Assembly: GCF_029318685.1 (NCBI RefSeq)
Contig: NZ_CP119677.1
Span: 868,001 to 932,000, forward strand
Source: Ruminiclostridium papyrosolvens DSM 2782
Lineage (GTDB): Bacteria; Bacillota; Clostridia; Acetivibrionales; DSM-1351
Length of the DNA: 64,000 bases
Direction: 5' to 3'
Part shown: piece by piece, positions 17,775-28,037 of the stretch
How the letters are laid out: every line of letters starts with the position of its first letter
Position numbering within the stretch: position 1 is the stretch's first letter
Position numbers and translations under genes: made by a program
The notes under the pieces: generated by a model
What the model was told of the DNA's origin: nothing
The model's input: the letters and a program-made list of their open reading frames with translations, nothing else
Databases searched by the model: none

Positions 17775-20246
17775 TTGATAAAAAATATTAATTTGGTAAA
17801 ACGTATTTGTCTTATGGTTCTAGTTGCAGCAATTCTAAGCTTGAGCTTTCAGGTAAATCTATATGCAGCAGATGAGAAAGCACCGCAGATGGGAAGCTAT
17901 CCTATTGAAGGCCAAATACAAGCCGCAGGTACAAATAAAGCTGAGGTAATCGTTAAGGCTGACAAATCGGGTATGGTATACTACATAGTTAGCAAATTCG
18001 TTAAAAATCCTACTGTGGAACAGATAATGGCAGGAAAGGACGGCAACGGCGCTAAGGCTTGTGCTTCAGGAACTACTGCGATAACAGCTAACGAAGAAAA
18101 GAGTATTTTAGTAGACTATCTTCCCGATTACTCTACTACATATGATTTATGGTTAGTAGCAGTGGATTCAATCGGCAATATATCTGCTCCACGCAGGACA
18201 GATATAAAAACACCGGGTGCAATTGCCGGTAATGAAGCGAAATTAGTCTACATGTCTACTATAAAGGGTAAAACAATAGGTTACTATAATATTGGAACTC
18301 CGTCTACAAAAATAGCAGGTGTAACTGCCGGCTCTATAGATTTAACACTGGCTCAGGCAATTGATGAGACCAATGCATGGCCTTACACTACATCTATTAG
18401 AGCAACATATGCAAAAGCTCCTGTTAAAGTGGTAAAGTATGCTGAAGGAGCATCAACGGCAAATTTTGAGACCGACACTGCATATGCAAATGAACCCATA
18501 ATAAACAATGACTTTTTTATAATTAAGGTTACCTCAGAGGATGGCTCAAAAGTAAGCTACTACAAAATTATGGTAAAGTCACCGTTATTAACTTACAAAC
18601 TGCCACAGGTGACCAATGTGACATTGGATGAGACAGGTACAGCTAAGTGGGATGATTTGGAGAACGAGTCAGGCTATGTTGTACAGTTATACAGTGAATG
18701 CGGAGATTTAGGTTCACCTGTAAGTTTACCTGCAGGCACAACCTCTTACAACTTTTTACAGGATATGAGAGCCAGAGGTGAAGGCAGCTATAACGTAATT
18801 GTAATGGGAAAAGGAGACGGCGTATTTTATACAGATGGACCTTGGTCTGTTCATTCAGCAGAACAGTCTGTAATTCGTCTCTCAACAGTAACTGAAGGTC
18901 TCAAGTGGGACGGAGATGTAGCGAAGTGGAACCAAGTACCAAATGCCGTTAGTTATACCGTACAGGCATACAAGGATGGAAAGGCATGGATAGTGCCTGT
19001 AACAGTCTCTGCTGAAAAAGCATCAGCAGGAATTGATTTCGCTGCATCTATAGCTAATGCCGGAGTAGGTAAATATACATATACAGTAAAGGCAAATGGA
19101 AACAGCACACTTATTCTGGATGCAACGGCTGAATCACAGTTATCCAATGAAAACATAAAGTCAGCACCTGTAAGCAGCACAGTATTAAGTACTACATCAA
19201 CAATAAAAGGTACTGCAATCAGCGACGTTGGAACTCCAAATGCTGATAAAAATCTGGTAACACCGGGTAGAGTAACCATAAGTGCAACCAAGGCACAAGA
19301 TACTTCTAATGCAGGAGCATATATAACCTCCTTTAAGCTCAATGATCCAAAATCAAAAGTTAGAGTTGTAAAATATGCAAATGGAGCTTCAACTGCAAAC
19401 TTTGCAAAGGATTATGCATATACTAACGCGACTATAAATAATAATGATTTCTTCCTGATTCAAGTAACAGCAAACGATAATTCAACATGTTACTACAAAA
19501 TTATGGTGACTGTAGAAGGAACAATACCAAGCTTGGGCTACTATCCTATGGCCGGGCCTATACAGGCAGCGGGTACTAGGAACGCTGAGATGACAGTAAA
19601 ATCAAATCAATCGGGAAAAGTGTACTATGTAGTTACCGGAAAAGCTGATTCATATGACCCGAATCCTACAAAGGAACAGGTATTGGCCGGTAAAAACGGA
19701 AAAGGCGTGAATGGATTTGCTTCAGGAAATGTTTCCGTAACCGCTAATGTAGAGGAGAGTATTATAATAAATAATCTTCCTTACTATTCCACAAGGTATA
19801 ATGTATGGGCAGTAGCTGTTAATGAAGAAGGAAACATGTCAGCACCATACAGAGCAGAAGTAATAACACCCGGACAGACAGCAGGCAGTGAGGCCAAATT
19901 AGACTATATGTCCAAAATAAAAGGCAAAGCCATAGGTTACAGCAATGTTGGTACACCTGCGTCTACAATAGAAGGTGCAAAAGCTGGAACAATGTCCTTG
20001 GCTATCACGGCAGCACAAGATGAATCAAATATCGGAGCATATATTACATTGCTCAGAGGAACTTATTCAGAAGCAAACATAAGAGCTGTCAAGTATTCCG
20101 CAGGAGCTTCTACAAAAAACTTTGAAACAGATGAGGCATACACTAACACTACTATAGCAAACAATGACTTTTTTATTATAAAAGTTACCTCAGAGAATAA
20201 GAAAACAGTCAGCTACTACAAAATCATAGTAAAAGTAAATCCTTAA
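17775..20246 (+). CDS. Large secreted modular beta-repeat protein
   Basis: Secreted protein of 823 residues with a signal peptide (about residues 1-31, ending LYAAD). Modules: type A at about 38-147 and 593-705 (starting GSYPIEG or GYYPMAG, ending TPG), type B at about 155-270, 470-580 and 710-822 (IKGK, YASTANF-like ASTANF or ASTKNF, NNDFFII, YYKIMV), and a fibronectin-III-like region at about 272-465. The order A-B-FN3-B-A-B suggests duplication. No sortase signal, SLH or dockerin is visible, so it may be released or held non-covalently. Start TTG follows GGGAGGT. Likely cell-surface or carbohydrate-related; function unknown. Confidence 0.65.
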   Translation: MIKNINLVKRICLMVLVAAILSLSFQVNLYAADEKAPQMGSYPIEGQIQAAGTNKAEVIVKADKSGMVYYIVSKFVKNPTVEQIMAGKDGNGAKACASGTTAITANEEKSILVDYLPDYSTTYDLWLVAVDSIGNISAPRRTDIKTPGAIAGNEAKLVYMSTIKGKTIGYYNIGTPSTKIAGVTAGSIDLTLAQAIDETNAWPYTTSIRATYAKAPVKVVKYAEGASTANFETDTAYANEPIINNDFFIIKVTSEDGSKVSYYKIMVKSPLLTYKLPQVTNVTLDETGTAKWDDLENESGYVVQLYSECGDLGSPVSLPAGTTSYNFLQDMRARGEGSYNVIVMGKGDGVFYTDGPWSVHSAEQSVIRLSTVTEGLKWDGDVAKWNQVPNAVSYTVQAYKDGKAWIVPVTVSAEKASAGIDFAASIANAGVGKYTYTVKANGNSTLILDATAESQLSNENIKSAPVSSTVLSTTSTIKGTAISDVGTPNADKNLVTPGRVTISATKAQDTSNAGAYITSFKLNDPKSKVRVVKYANGASTANFAKDYAYTNATINNNDFFLIQVTANDNSTCYYKIMVTVEGTIPSLGYYPMAGPIQAAGTRNAEMTVKSNQSGKVYYVVTGKADSYDPNPTKEQVLAGKNGKGVNGFASGNVSVTANVEESIIINNLPYYSTRYNVWAVAVNEEGNMSAPYRAEVITPGQTAGSEAKLDYMSKIKGKAIGYSNVGTPASTIEGAKAGTMSLAITAAQDESNIGAYITLLRGTYSEANIRAVKYSAGASTKNFETDEAYTNTTIANNDFFIIKVTSENKKTVSYYKIIVKVNP

Positions 20247-20259
20247 TTAGTTTGGCAAT

Positions 20260-20304
20260 GGGGTTGCAGTAAAACAGCTAGTTTTTTGATTTTGCTACAA
20301 CCCC
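20260..20304. terminator. Hairpin between convergent genes
   Basis: GGGGTTGCAGTAAAAC at 20260-20275 pairs with GATTTTGCTACAACCCC at 20288-20304, allowing wobbles. The U tracts are poor on both sides, but it lies exactly between two convergent genes. Its arms resemble those near 55.1, 57.0 and 58.8 kb. Confidence 0.5.
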
Positions 20305-20311
20305 TGCTACT

Positions 20312-22084
20312 TTATTGAGATACCGGTTTCTTTTTGTTTTTTAGCAGAAGGGCTGCAACCAGTCCTATAACAGCAATAACACCTGCTGTTATGAACATAT
20401 TTCTGTAGCCTGCACTTATTGCAGTCTGAAAAGTATTTTCAATAGTCGCTCTTGCGCTCTCAATTTTATTAAGATAATCCAGCTTCCAATCGCTGAAAAT
20501 TTTGTCCAGATTAATTTGAGAAGCAGCTCCTTTTGGTGCGGCTGACATTGCTCCAAGTATTTTATCCTTGATTGTCGGTATTACTTTATCAAGCATGTTT
20601 GAAGAAAAATCTTTCAGAACATCTACAACATTGGTAACATCAGCTGATTTGAGCTTTTCTATGGCAGTACTTGAAATACCTCCGCCGTTTGTCATTTTTG
20701 ACATATCAAAGTAGCCGGACACATATTGAGAACCGGGGAACGTAGGTGCGGAAGGTTCAGGCATTACTGCCATTACTTTACCCTGTACACTCTTACCTGC
20801 TTCTGCTATAAAGTTAATCATAATATTCGGTGAAACAGCTACTCCGATTGACCTTATTAAAGATAAGGTAGACAAGGCTGAAGCTGATTCTCTTTCACCC
20901 ACAAATGACAGCATGAGGTAATTCAGTGGAGTACCCATGGTAAAGCCCATACCAAAACCCACAAAAATCAGTCCAATCATTATTGAAGCAAAGCTTGGGT
21001 GAGCAGTTGTAAAAAACGCCAGGAAGAAAGTTCCAAAAGCCGTACAAAGCATACCCAGAACGGTTACCAGTTTTGCAGAGTATTTATCAATGAATTTGCC
21101 TCCAAGAGGTGCACTGATTCCTGCAAAAACCGACATCAAGGTAACCAGATATCCTCCGTTTCCGGTTTTTATCTTTAGAATGTTTTCAGCAAATTGAGGG
21201 ATGAAAACAACTGCCATAAGGCCAACCCCTGTTATAAAGCCCAAAATAAGAGTCAAAAGTATCTGACGCTCTTTAAAATATCTCAGGTTTAAAATGGGGT
21301 CGTCTGCTTTTGATTCTATAAGAATAAATAAAGGCAAACAAATAACAAATAAAATCAGGAAAGGATAAACATGTAAATCCTTTATACTCTCAGAAAAATT
21401 GAAGTAGTTCAGGTTAGTAAGAGCATACATAAGGCTTAAAATCATAATACTCAGTACCAGACTACCCTTTAAATCCATTCTCTTGTTATTTTCCCCAAGG
21501 TTCTCTTTAAGAGTGTAGCTTAATGCCAGAATCAACAAACATATAGGAAGGTTAATAAAGAATATCCATCCCCAATGGTCGACTCCTGCAATATCCAGAA
21601 TGGAAGAACCCATAGTAGGGCCCAAAATTGTGGCGATGCCGTAAACTCCTCCTACAAAACCCAGTGCAGTTCCTCTTTTTTCGGGAGGGAAGCTGTTTCC
21701 TATAAAAGCATTTGCTATAGGCATGATTCCGCCTCCGCCAATAGCCTGAATAACTCTTGCTATAAGGAAGAATGTGAAATTGCCGTAAAAATTGGATATA
21801 CCGCAGAGAAAGGAACCAACCGCAAAAATAACTATGCTGGTCAGATATACCTTCTTACGTCCGTATCTGTCAGATAACTTGCTGACAATGGGCATAGCAA
21901 CTGCATATGCCAAAGTGTAAATAGTAACCATCCAGACACTTAAAGACTCACTGATGCCAAAGCTGTTTTTAATTACAGTTCTTGCCGGGGAGACAATACC
22001 GCTGTCTATAGCCCCCATAAAAATACCCAACAGAAAAATTGCCAATACAATAAATCTTTTTTTATTGTCATTATTAGTATTCAT
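20312..22084 (-). CDS. DHA2-type multidrug MFS transporter
   Basis: Drug:H+ antiporter of the EmrB/QacA family, 590 residues with about 14 membrane helices. Family marks are DSGIVSPARTVI in helix 1, the loop motif SDRYGRKKVY, and GGGIMPIANAF plus LGPTMGS further on. An unusual polar segment of about 100 residues precedes the last helix and is predicted outside the cell. A TetR gene lies immediately upstream, and a TGAACAATGTTCA palindrome sits just before this gene's ribosome site. That arrangement indicates substrate-induced efflux. Confidence 0.85.
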   Translation of the reverse strand: MNTNNDNKKRFIVLAIFLLGIFMGAIDSGIVSPARTVIKNSFGISESLSVWMVTIYTLAYAVAMPIVSKLSDRYGRKKVYLTSIVIFAVGSFLCGISNFYGNFTFFLIARVIQAIGGGGIMPIANAFIGNSFPPEKRGTALGFVGGVYGIATILGPTMGSSILDIAGVDHWGWIFFINLPICLLILALSYTLKENLGENNKRMDLKGSLVLSIMILSLMYALTNLNYFNFSESIKDLHVYPFLILFVICLPLFILIESKADDPILNLRYFKERQILLTLILGFITGVGLMAVVFIPQFAENILKIKTGNGGYLVTLMSVFAGISAPLGGKFIDKYSAKLVTVLGMLCTAFGTFFLAFFTTAHPSFASIMIGLIFVGFGMGFTMGTPLNYLMLSFVGERESASALSTLSLIRSIGVAVSPNIMINFIAEAGKSVQGKVMAVMPEPSAPTFPGSQYVSGYFDMSKMTNGGGISSTAIEKLKSADVTNVVDVLKDFSSNMLDKVIPTIKDKILGAMSAAPKGAASQINLDKIFSDWKLDYLNKIESARATIENTFQTAISAGYRNMFITAGVIAVIGLVAALLLKNKKKPVSQ

Positions 22085-22099
22085 TTTTTTCTCCTTTTT

Positions 22100-22112
22100 T
22101 GAACAATGTTCA
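22100..22112. promoter_or_regulatory. TetR operator, pump side
   Basis: TGAACAATGTTCA, a near-perfect palindrome 15 bases upstream of the efflux pump start. It differs by one central base from the site in front of the tetR gene. Confidence 0.7.
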
Positions 22113-22130
22113 TTTAATAATAAAAAATTT

Positions 22131-22661
22131 TTAAATATTCATATGACTATACAATTCATCAAATGAAATATACTTGGTTTTGCTCAGGTACATCAGGTTT
22201 GAGACAATAAATTGAGACAAACTGTGTGGTGTCAGCATTGATTTTATTGTCCCGTTATCTTTTTCAATATTTAAAATACCTTCAACTGAGATATAAAGGT
22301 CTTTCATATCATTGTTTCTTTCAGGACTGTAGCCTTTTTGCATTGAAATCTCGTAAAAAATGGAAAGGTACTTATCTACAAAGCTGTCAAGATAAATGTA
22401 AATCTCTCTGATTTTTTCCTTTAGAGGTAACTTTGAAAATTTAAGGCTTTCCGACAGTCCTATAATCTTTCTCCAGTCGTCCATAAAAATTTCATGAACA
22501 AACTTTTCTTTGTTTTCAAAGTAGTTGTAAAAAGTACCTATACCGATACCGCAGTTTTTGGCAATATCCCGTATGTTCAGTTCCTTGTAGCTCTTGTCAA
22601 TAAGAGTTTCTCTGCCTTCTAATATTAAGTTTTCCTTTATATTTTCAATTATCTTTGGCAC
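22131..22661 (-). CDS. TetR family repressor of the efflux pump
   Basis: Protein of 176 residues. The N-terminal helix-turn-helix (NIRDIAKNCGIGIGTFYNYFENKEKF, residues about 28-53) is canonical for TetR. The C-terminal region is all-helical ligand-binding. It lies upstream of and co-directional with the DHA2 pump. Matching palindromes precede both genes, so it most likely represses the pump and itself until the pump's substrate binds. Confidence 0.85.
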   Translation of the reverse strand: MPKIIENIKENLILEGRETLIDKSYKELNIRDIAKNCGIGIGTFYNYFENKEKFVHEIFMDDWRKIIGLSESLKFSKLPLKEKIREIYIYLDSFVDKYLSIFYEISMQKGYSPERNNDMKDLYISVEGILNIEKDNGTIKSMLTPHSLSQFIVSNLMYLSKTKYISFDELYSHMNI

Positions 22662-22676
22662 ATAATCACCTTTATA

Positions 22677-22689
22677 TGAACGATGTTCA
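22677..22689. promoter_or_regulatory. TetR operator, autoregulatory side
   Basis: TGAACGATGTTCA within the longer palindrome ATATGAAC..GTTCATAT (22674-22692), 15 bases upstream of the tetR start on the minus strand. Confidence 0.7.
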
Positions 22690-22831
22690 TATTATAACAC
22701 CCTGCATAAAAAAATAAAAGTTTAAAATTGCACAAAAAAATGTTTATTAGTCCGGGTATAAATATTCTATTGCAGGAAAATCTTTTAATACATAGAATAT
22801 GTGTAGTAGCAGAAAGGGGATGAGAACATAA

Positions 22832-23197
22832 GTGGAGCAAATAAATGAAATATACCCGGAAAAGCCCTGGGAGCTTAAACCCTGTAAATTAGAAGATTTG
22901 GAGAGTAAAACAAGGCTAAGAATGGGTAATGAATACTGGGAGAAAAACAAGGAAGATTTAATACAAAAGTGGAAGGAATCCGTAAGCATTGAAAGCAAAA
23001 GGATAAAACTGCTGCGTTTTCTCTCTGAGAAGGATAAAGTTACCTTAAATGAAATTTATGAGGCTATGGGAGAAAAAGATAAAAACGAAGTTCTTAAAAT
23101 ATTGGCAGTCATGAAATTTCAAAAACTTATAGAAGGTATTGATAACAGGTTAATTATGATTAATGACCTGGGAAAAGAATACCTGAAGAATTCTTAA
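22832..23197 (+). CDS. Small hypothetical protein, possibly winged-helix
   Basis: Not recognised. The 121-residue product starts at GTG. The first half is charged and rich in Trp and Lys; the second half (residues about 58-118, with KRIKLLRFLSEKDKVTLNEI and LGKEYL) has the spacing of a winged-helix fold. It faces away from tetR and has its own terminator. Confidence 0.5.
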   Translation: MEQINEIYPEKPWELKPCKLEDLESKTRLRMGNEYWEKNKEDLIQKWKESVSIESKRIKLLRFLSEKDKVTLNEIYEAMGEKDKNEVLKILAVMKFQKLIEGIDNRLIMINDLGKEYLKNS

Positions 23198-23228
23198 AGA
23201 AGAGCCTAATGGTTCTTCTTTATTTTTT
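23197..23228 (+). terminator. Rho-independent terminator
   Basis: AAGAAGAGCC at 23197-23206 pairs with GGTTCTTCTT at 23211-23220, followed by TATTTTTT. Confidence 0.75.
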
Positions 23229-23649
23229 ATGGTTAACGATAAATTTAGTTTATATAGTTGAATAACTTGATTTTAATTTTAAAATCATTTACAATATAAA
23301 CATTAAATGGCAAATAATTCATTAGTTTGGCAAAAAAATAAAATATTATAAGATTTTCTAAAAAATGTAATTAAAAATGTCGAATAAATACTTTTTTTAT
23401 TTTATTATAGTACAAAGCCAAATGTCTTTAGTTTTAGACATACCTTATAAGCATAAAAAAACTAGTACAAGCTAAGATATCATAGCTTTCAAAGCACAAT
23501 AACAATAACTTTATATTAATTGCAATATGATGTATTAAAAATTATAAAGTTTCAAAAGAACACCAAAGATGGGAGGTTTGAAATAGTCTATTTAGGTTCG
23601 GTTTTTTGTACAGTATTTTAAACTTAATAAGGGGGGCGTATACTAAAAA
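23229..23649. other. AT-rich intergenic region upstream of the chemoreceptor
   Basis: About 420 bases with no coding potential. It contains several A/T tracts and ends with AAGGGGGGCG, the chemoreceptor ribosome site. I looked for a c-di-GMP riboswitch and a convincing sigma-D or sigma-54 promoter and saw none. Confidence 0.5.
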
Positions 23650-25692
23650 ATGAAAATGAAGTCAAAAATACATTTTATTTTTTCTGCACTAATTATATCT
23701 TATTTGATTGGGGCTATGGTGTTTCTTTACGTTTCAAATGGCATAGTGAACGATAACTTCAGCAGTCTCACGGATACTTTAAATAAAGATGCAAATCAAA
23801 AAGTAAGAGGTCAATTAGAAAATGTTACAAGTCAAATTAGTTTAAGTATAGAATCAATAGAAAATCAGGTTGATGAATCGATGCTCAATGCTGCGTATGC
23901 ACTTCAAGAAATTGATTCTCAAAAAACACTTACCGACGGCGAGCTTGAAGTAATTTGCAAGAAACTGGGAATGAACGATTTGTACTTAACAGACCAAAAT
24001 GGCATATTTATAGCTTCAACGGAAAAAGCCGCAAAAGGGTTATCGTTGTTTTCCATATGGGAAGGATATAAAGACCTTCTAAACGGGAAAGCGCAGGTAT
24101 TACCATCTACTTTGAAAATTAAAGCAGAAACAGGACAAATTTTCAAATTTACTGCAATACCCAGAAGCGGAAATAAAGGCATTATTGAAACTGCATGTGA
24201 TTCCAGTGTTGTAGAAAAGGCATTAAGTATGTATGTAGATAATAGCAACACCCACGGAATTAATTCGATTCAGGTAGTTGACAGTACCGGGATTGCTCTG
24301 ACACAGAACCTTAAACAGGGAGTCAAGGCACAATGGACAAAAGGTGAAAAAGTAGAGAATAGTTATGTAAAGCGAGTATTCAAAGACGGAAAAGCCATAA
24401 TTATCATTAACGACAAAAACGGTGATATTTATGCTCCTGTCAAATTCGGAAGCGAAATCAGATATGTAATGCATGTCAGACTGGACACCACAATCTATTA
24501 TAGCAGTGTAAGCCTTGCAGAGAAAAGTCTGAAGTCAGCAGAAAAAAGTATAAACTCAAATCTTATACTTTATACAATTATTGCCTTCTGTGTACTTCTA
24601 TTCTTCCTGTTAATAATTTTACAATACCTGAGATTTGTGATAAAATCCTTGAATAAATTTGCAAGTGTTTTAAAATCCATGGGTAAAAACAGAACAGATA
24701 CACTTGAAACAGTGAATGTAAAAGAGGCTGAACTCAATGAAATTCAGGATGGCATAAATATTGTTACAAAGAGCTATGAAGAAATTATTAAAACCATTAA
24801 GACAAGTATCGGTAATATAGCAGGCTTACAGCAAGAATACAGTAAAAATATGAACCATGCATTTAATACGATAAAACAGATTTCTCAGTCTTCAGGAGAA
24901 ATGGCAGCCAATAACGAAAAGGAAATGAAGCATGTAGACGAAATAACAAAGGTTATGGGAATCATGATTAATACCTTGAATAACGTAAATGCTGCTACAC
25001 ATTCTCTTAGAGATGTGTTCAACAAGACTCATAAGTATGTAAAGACCAGTGATGAGGGTCTTAGTAAAATAACGAATGCTATGGAAAGAGTTGAAACCGA
25101 GGTTATAAACGGTCACTCCAGTATAAAACAGCTGATTAACAGTTCAAACGAAATAAGCGGAATTCTTGGGTTCATTAACAGCGTGACCTCACAAACAAAT
25201 CTGTTGGCTCTTAATGCAGCCATAGAGGCAGCAAGGGCAGGGGAGGCAGGAAGGGGCTTTGCGGTAGTTGCCGAGCAAATAAGAAAGCTGGCAAATGACA
25301 GCTCCGAAGCGACCAGCAGGATAGAGGAAATATTAGGGAACATTAAAAAGGACATACAATGCACTACCGAGGGTAATGATAAACAGATTATTGTTATAAC
25401 AGACAGCAAGTCTGAGATTGACTCGGCAAAGATTGCACTAAAAGGACTGATTGATTTCACTATTAAGTCAGGAGAACAGGTTGAAGAGGTTACAAACAAT
25501 GTTGAACTTCTCAGACAAAATGAGAAAACGGTGGAAGAAGTTATAGCAGTAGTTAATCAGGCTATTGAGTCTAATGCTGCAAACAGCGAAGAATTGCAGG
25601 CTACAATAGAAAGTCTTCTTGATTCTATGGAATATCTGTCAACCGCTCAAAAAAGTATAACAACTGAGTTGAAAACATTGGACAGGCTATAA
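23650..25692 (+). CDS. Methyl-accepting chemotaxis protein
   Basis: Transmembrane chemoreceptor of 680 residues: helix at about 8-28, a dCache/PAS-like extracellular region to about 300, second membrane helix at about 307-330, short linker, then a cytoplasmic signalling coiled coil. The hairpin tip [20 protein letters not shown] followed by [20 protein letters not shown] is the conserved CheA/CheW-binding region. It signals to the flagellar chemotaxis pathway; the ligand is unknown. No other chemotaxis gene is in the window. Confidence 0.92.
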   Translation: MKMKSKIHFIFSALIISYLIGAMVFLYVSNGIVNDNFSSLTDTLNKDANQKVRGQLENVTSQISLSIESIENQVDESMLNAAYALQEIDSQKTLTDGELEVICKKLGMNDLYLTDQNGIFIASTEKAAKGLSLFSIWEGYKDLLNGKAQVLPSTLKIKAETGQIFKFTAIPRSGNKGIIETACDSSVVEKALSMYVDNSNTHGINSIQVVDSTGIALTQNLKQGVKAQWTKGEKVENSYVKRVFKDGKAIIIINDKNGDIYAPVKFGSEIRYVMHVRLDTTIYYSSVSLAEKSLKSAEKSINSNLILYTIIAFCVLLFFLLIILQYLRFVIKSLNKFASVLKSMGKNRTDTLETVNVKEAELNEIQDGINIVTKSYEEIIKTIKTSIGNIAGLQQEYSKNMNHAFNTIKQISQSSGEMAANNEKEMKHVDEITKVMGIMINTLNNVNAATHSLRDVFNKTHKYVKTSDEGLSKITNAMERVETEVINGHSSIKQLINSSNEISGILGFINSVTSQTNLLALNAAIEAARAGEAGRGFAVVAEQIRKLANDSSEATSRIEEILGNIKKDIQCTTEGNDKQIIVITDSKSEIDSAKIALKGLIDFTIKSGEQVEEVTNNVELLRQNEKTVEEVIAVVNQAIESNAANSEELQATIESLLDSMEYLSTAQKSITTELKTLDRL

Positions 25693-25708
25693 AATAATAA
25701 AAACGTAT

Positions 25709-25754
25709 CCGAAAAGGCTGTGAGTGAACCGAGGTTCGTCACAGCCTTTTTCGG
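25709..25754 (+). terminator. Terminator of the chemoreceptor gene
   Basis: CCGAAAAGGCTGTGA at 25709-25723 pairs with TCACAGCCTTTTTCGG at 25739-25754. Confidence 0.8.
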
Positions 25755-25843
25755 CCTCTTCAATGCAGGTATGTATTTCAAATAAAGAAGGTTTGATGTA
25801 AAATAGATATAAAATGTAAATTAAATTTAGGAGGATATTCATT

Positions 25844-26977
25844 TTGGATAAATCAATATTAGCAGATTATCTGGATTCACTGGAAGCAAAAGGCATACCC
25901 GGCTGCGACTGCGTTATTTTCCAGAATCACAAGCCGGTTTTTCGGCATACCACAGGTTACTCCAATGCAAGCAAAACAAAGCCTCTGACTTCTGCAAATA
26001 CATACTGGTTATTCTCGGCAACAAAGCTTATAACATGCACTGCAGTTATGCAGCTTGTGGAAAAGGGAAAGATATCACTGGACGCTCCCGTAGCTGATTA
26101 CCTGCCGGAATACAAACATCTGAATGTAAAATGCGGCTCTGACGTAGTGCCTGCTAAAAATACACTTACAATAAGGCATCTTCTTTCCATGCAAAGCGGG
26201 TTAAACTATAATCTTCAGGCCCCATCCATACTGAAGGTACTTTTGGACACTAAAAATGAGGCCACTACCAGGGAGGTTATACGGGAATTGGCAAAAGAGC
26301 CTCTGGAATTTGAACCCGGTACCCATTTTCTGTACAGCCTTAGCCATGATGTACTGGGGGCGGTTATAGAAGAAGCCTCCGGACAAAAGTTCGGAGAATA
26401 TCTTTATGAGCATATACTAAAACCTCTTGGAATGAAAAATACCGGCTTTGAATTAACTGCTGACAGAGAGGCAAATATGTCTGAACAGTTTGAATTCAAT
26501 ATGGAAACAATGACATCAAAACCCATTTCCATAGTCAACTGCTATAAGCTTTCCAATAAATACGAGAGTGGAGGAGCCGGACTGATATCCACAGCAGATG
26601 ATTATATTCTGTTTTTAGATGCAATGTGTAACGACGGGGTGAGCGCAGAAGGATACAGAGTCCTCACGAGAGAGTCTATAGATATGATGCGTATGGACCA
26701 GATGAATGATATTTCCAAAAAGGATTTTGATGAATTCGGAAGAATAGGATACAGTTATGGCCTTGGTGTACGCACTCTTATTGATAAGGAAAAATCAGGA
26801 GTTAAAAGCCCTCTTGGAGAATTCGGCTGGGATGGTGCGGCAGGAGCTTATGCAGTAATAGATGTTGAGAATCATGTTGCTATTTTTTATGTACAGCATG
26901 TACGCAACTGCGGTTATGCATACTCGGATATTCATCCTAAGATAAGAGACATTTCCTATGAAATGTTAGGCTTATAA
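25844..26977 (+). CDS. Serine hydrolase, beta-lactamase/PBP-like
   Basis: Class-C beta-lactamase-fold serine hydrolase of 377 residues. The catalytic SxxK is SATK (near residue 57), with YSLSHD in the Tyr-x-Asn position near 165. Family landmarks include LISLDAPV-like KISLDAPVADYLPEY and the GFGWDGAAG-type FGWDGAAG near 327. No signal peptide, so cytoplasmic; such proteins are usually esterases or peptidases rather than true beta-lactamases. Start TTG follows GGAGGAT. Transcribed alone. Confidence 0.8.
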   Translation: MDKSILADYLDSLEAKGIPGCDCVIFQNHKPVFRHTTGYSNASKTKPLTSANTYWLFSATKLITCTAVMQLVEKGKISLDAPVADYLPEYKHLNVKCGSDVVPAKNTLTIRHLLSMQSGLNYNLQAPSILKVLLDTKNEATTREVIRELAKEPLEFEPGTHFLYSLSHDVLGAVIEEASGQKFGEYLYEHILKPLGMKNTGFELTADREANMSEQFEFNMETMTSKPISIVNCYKLSNKYESGGAGLISTADDYILFLDAMCNDGVSAEGYRVLTRESIDMMRMDQMNDISKKDFDEFGRIGYSYGLGVRTLIDKEKSGVKSPLGEFGWDGAAGAYAVIDVENHVAIFYVQHVRNCGYAYSDIHPKIRDISYEMLGL

Positions 26978-26998
26978 ACAGTTTAGGTTGTTAAAGAT

Positions 26999-27055
26999 AA
27001 GCATATCAGTCGTAAAAACACATAAAAAAGTGTTGTGGCTGATATGCTTTTTATT
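26999..27055 (+). terminator. Terminator of the serine hydrolase gene
   Basis: AAGCATATCAG at 26999-27009 pairs with CTGATATGCTT at 27039-27049, with inner AACAC/GTGTT, followed by TTTATT. Confidence 0.75.
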
Positions 27056-27227
27056 AATCATAAATTCATGTATTATGTTAACTATTAAGCTTAATTTAAT
27101 TGAGATTTCCAATAAACTGGTAAACATAAGTATTATCACCTTTTGCATTGCAGGTATGGTAATATTAGTATATTACATTTAAGTATTTGCCTACGATTTA
27201 AAAACTAAATACAGGGGGGATATATGT

Positions 27228-28027
27228 ATGAGATTACAACCAGTAGAAGAAATACTAACGTCTTGGAGGCGATGTATTAATTCTGGTTTGAATAATTCAG
27301 CTACTGCTGCGAGTACGTATATTAGTAATGATGCTTTACAAACTGCATTAAGCGAAGGCAAGCAGGTAATATCGTTATTTGATGAAATATGGAGGGAGTT
27401 GGAAAATCTTACGGTAAACAAGAATATAGTCTTCTTATTAACCAGTCCTGAAGGAGTCCTTTTAAAAAAAAGTGTTGCAGAGAATTGAACAGAAAAATTG
27501 AAAGAAACGGAATTAAAATTGGGATGTCTTTTGCTGAAAGGGCATTGGGTACCAATGCAATAGCTTTATCCATAAAATTGAAAAAACCGGTTTATACCAC
27601 ACCGCTGCATCATTATTGTGATTTACTCAGAGAAGTTTATTTTTACTCAGTACCATTAGAAGTAAAAAAAAGAGAAATTGGATATTTGGCAGTATGCAGT
27701 ATGAAAGAGCCTGTTAAGGCCGAACTTGGAGTTATCGCTGACCTTACAGCCTACAGAATTATCAACGAATTGAAATCAAGTAACATAAGTTCAATTCTGC
27801 CCGATAATAAAGATTGTTTGTTAAACAAAAAGCAGTTGGCGATTCTGAGATTAATCGCTATGGGCGTACCTGATAAAACTATAGCACTTGAAGAAGGCAT
27901 AACCATAAATACTGTTAAGTACCACAAAAAAAGCATTTATAAGAAGCTTGAAGTGGAATGTTCAGCACAAGCCGTAATAAAATGCTTAAAGCTTAATCTT
28001 ATGTCTATAGACGATATTGATTGTTGA
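27228..28027 (+). CDS. GAF-LuxR regulator split in two frames
   Basis: Two overlapping frames encode one regulator. Part 1 (27228-27488, 86 residues) begins like the N-terminus of AcoR/DhaR-type activators (EILTSWRRC) and enters a GAF domain at LLTSPEGV. Part 2 (from TTG 27485, overlapping the TGA stop of part 1) continues the GAF domain with GTNAI and ends with a LuxR-type helix-turn-helix (LRLIAMGVPDKTIA, INTVKYHKKSIYKKL). The frames can be joined by a -1 slip in the A8 run at 27464-27471 (TTA AAA AAA AGT), with AGGAG 7 bases upstream. It may be a frameshift mutation, a phase-variable tract, or programmed frameshifting; part 2 may also restart at the TTGA overlap. It lies directly upstream of the biosynthetic cluster and might regulate it. 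Confidence 0.65.
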
Positions 28028-28037
28028 AAAAAAATTC

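Noticed and set aside
23229-23649. Riboswitch upstream of the chemoreceptor
   Set aside because: The long leader suggested a c-di-GMP element, but none of its conserved segments could be found, and no stable GC-containing fold is evident.
26988-27182. 64-residue membrane protein after the serine hydrolase
   Set aside because: The frame begins at a TTG without ribosome site and is overlapped by a clear terminator hairpin at 26999-27055.
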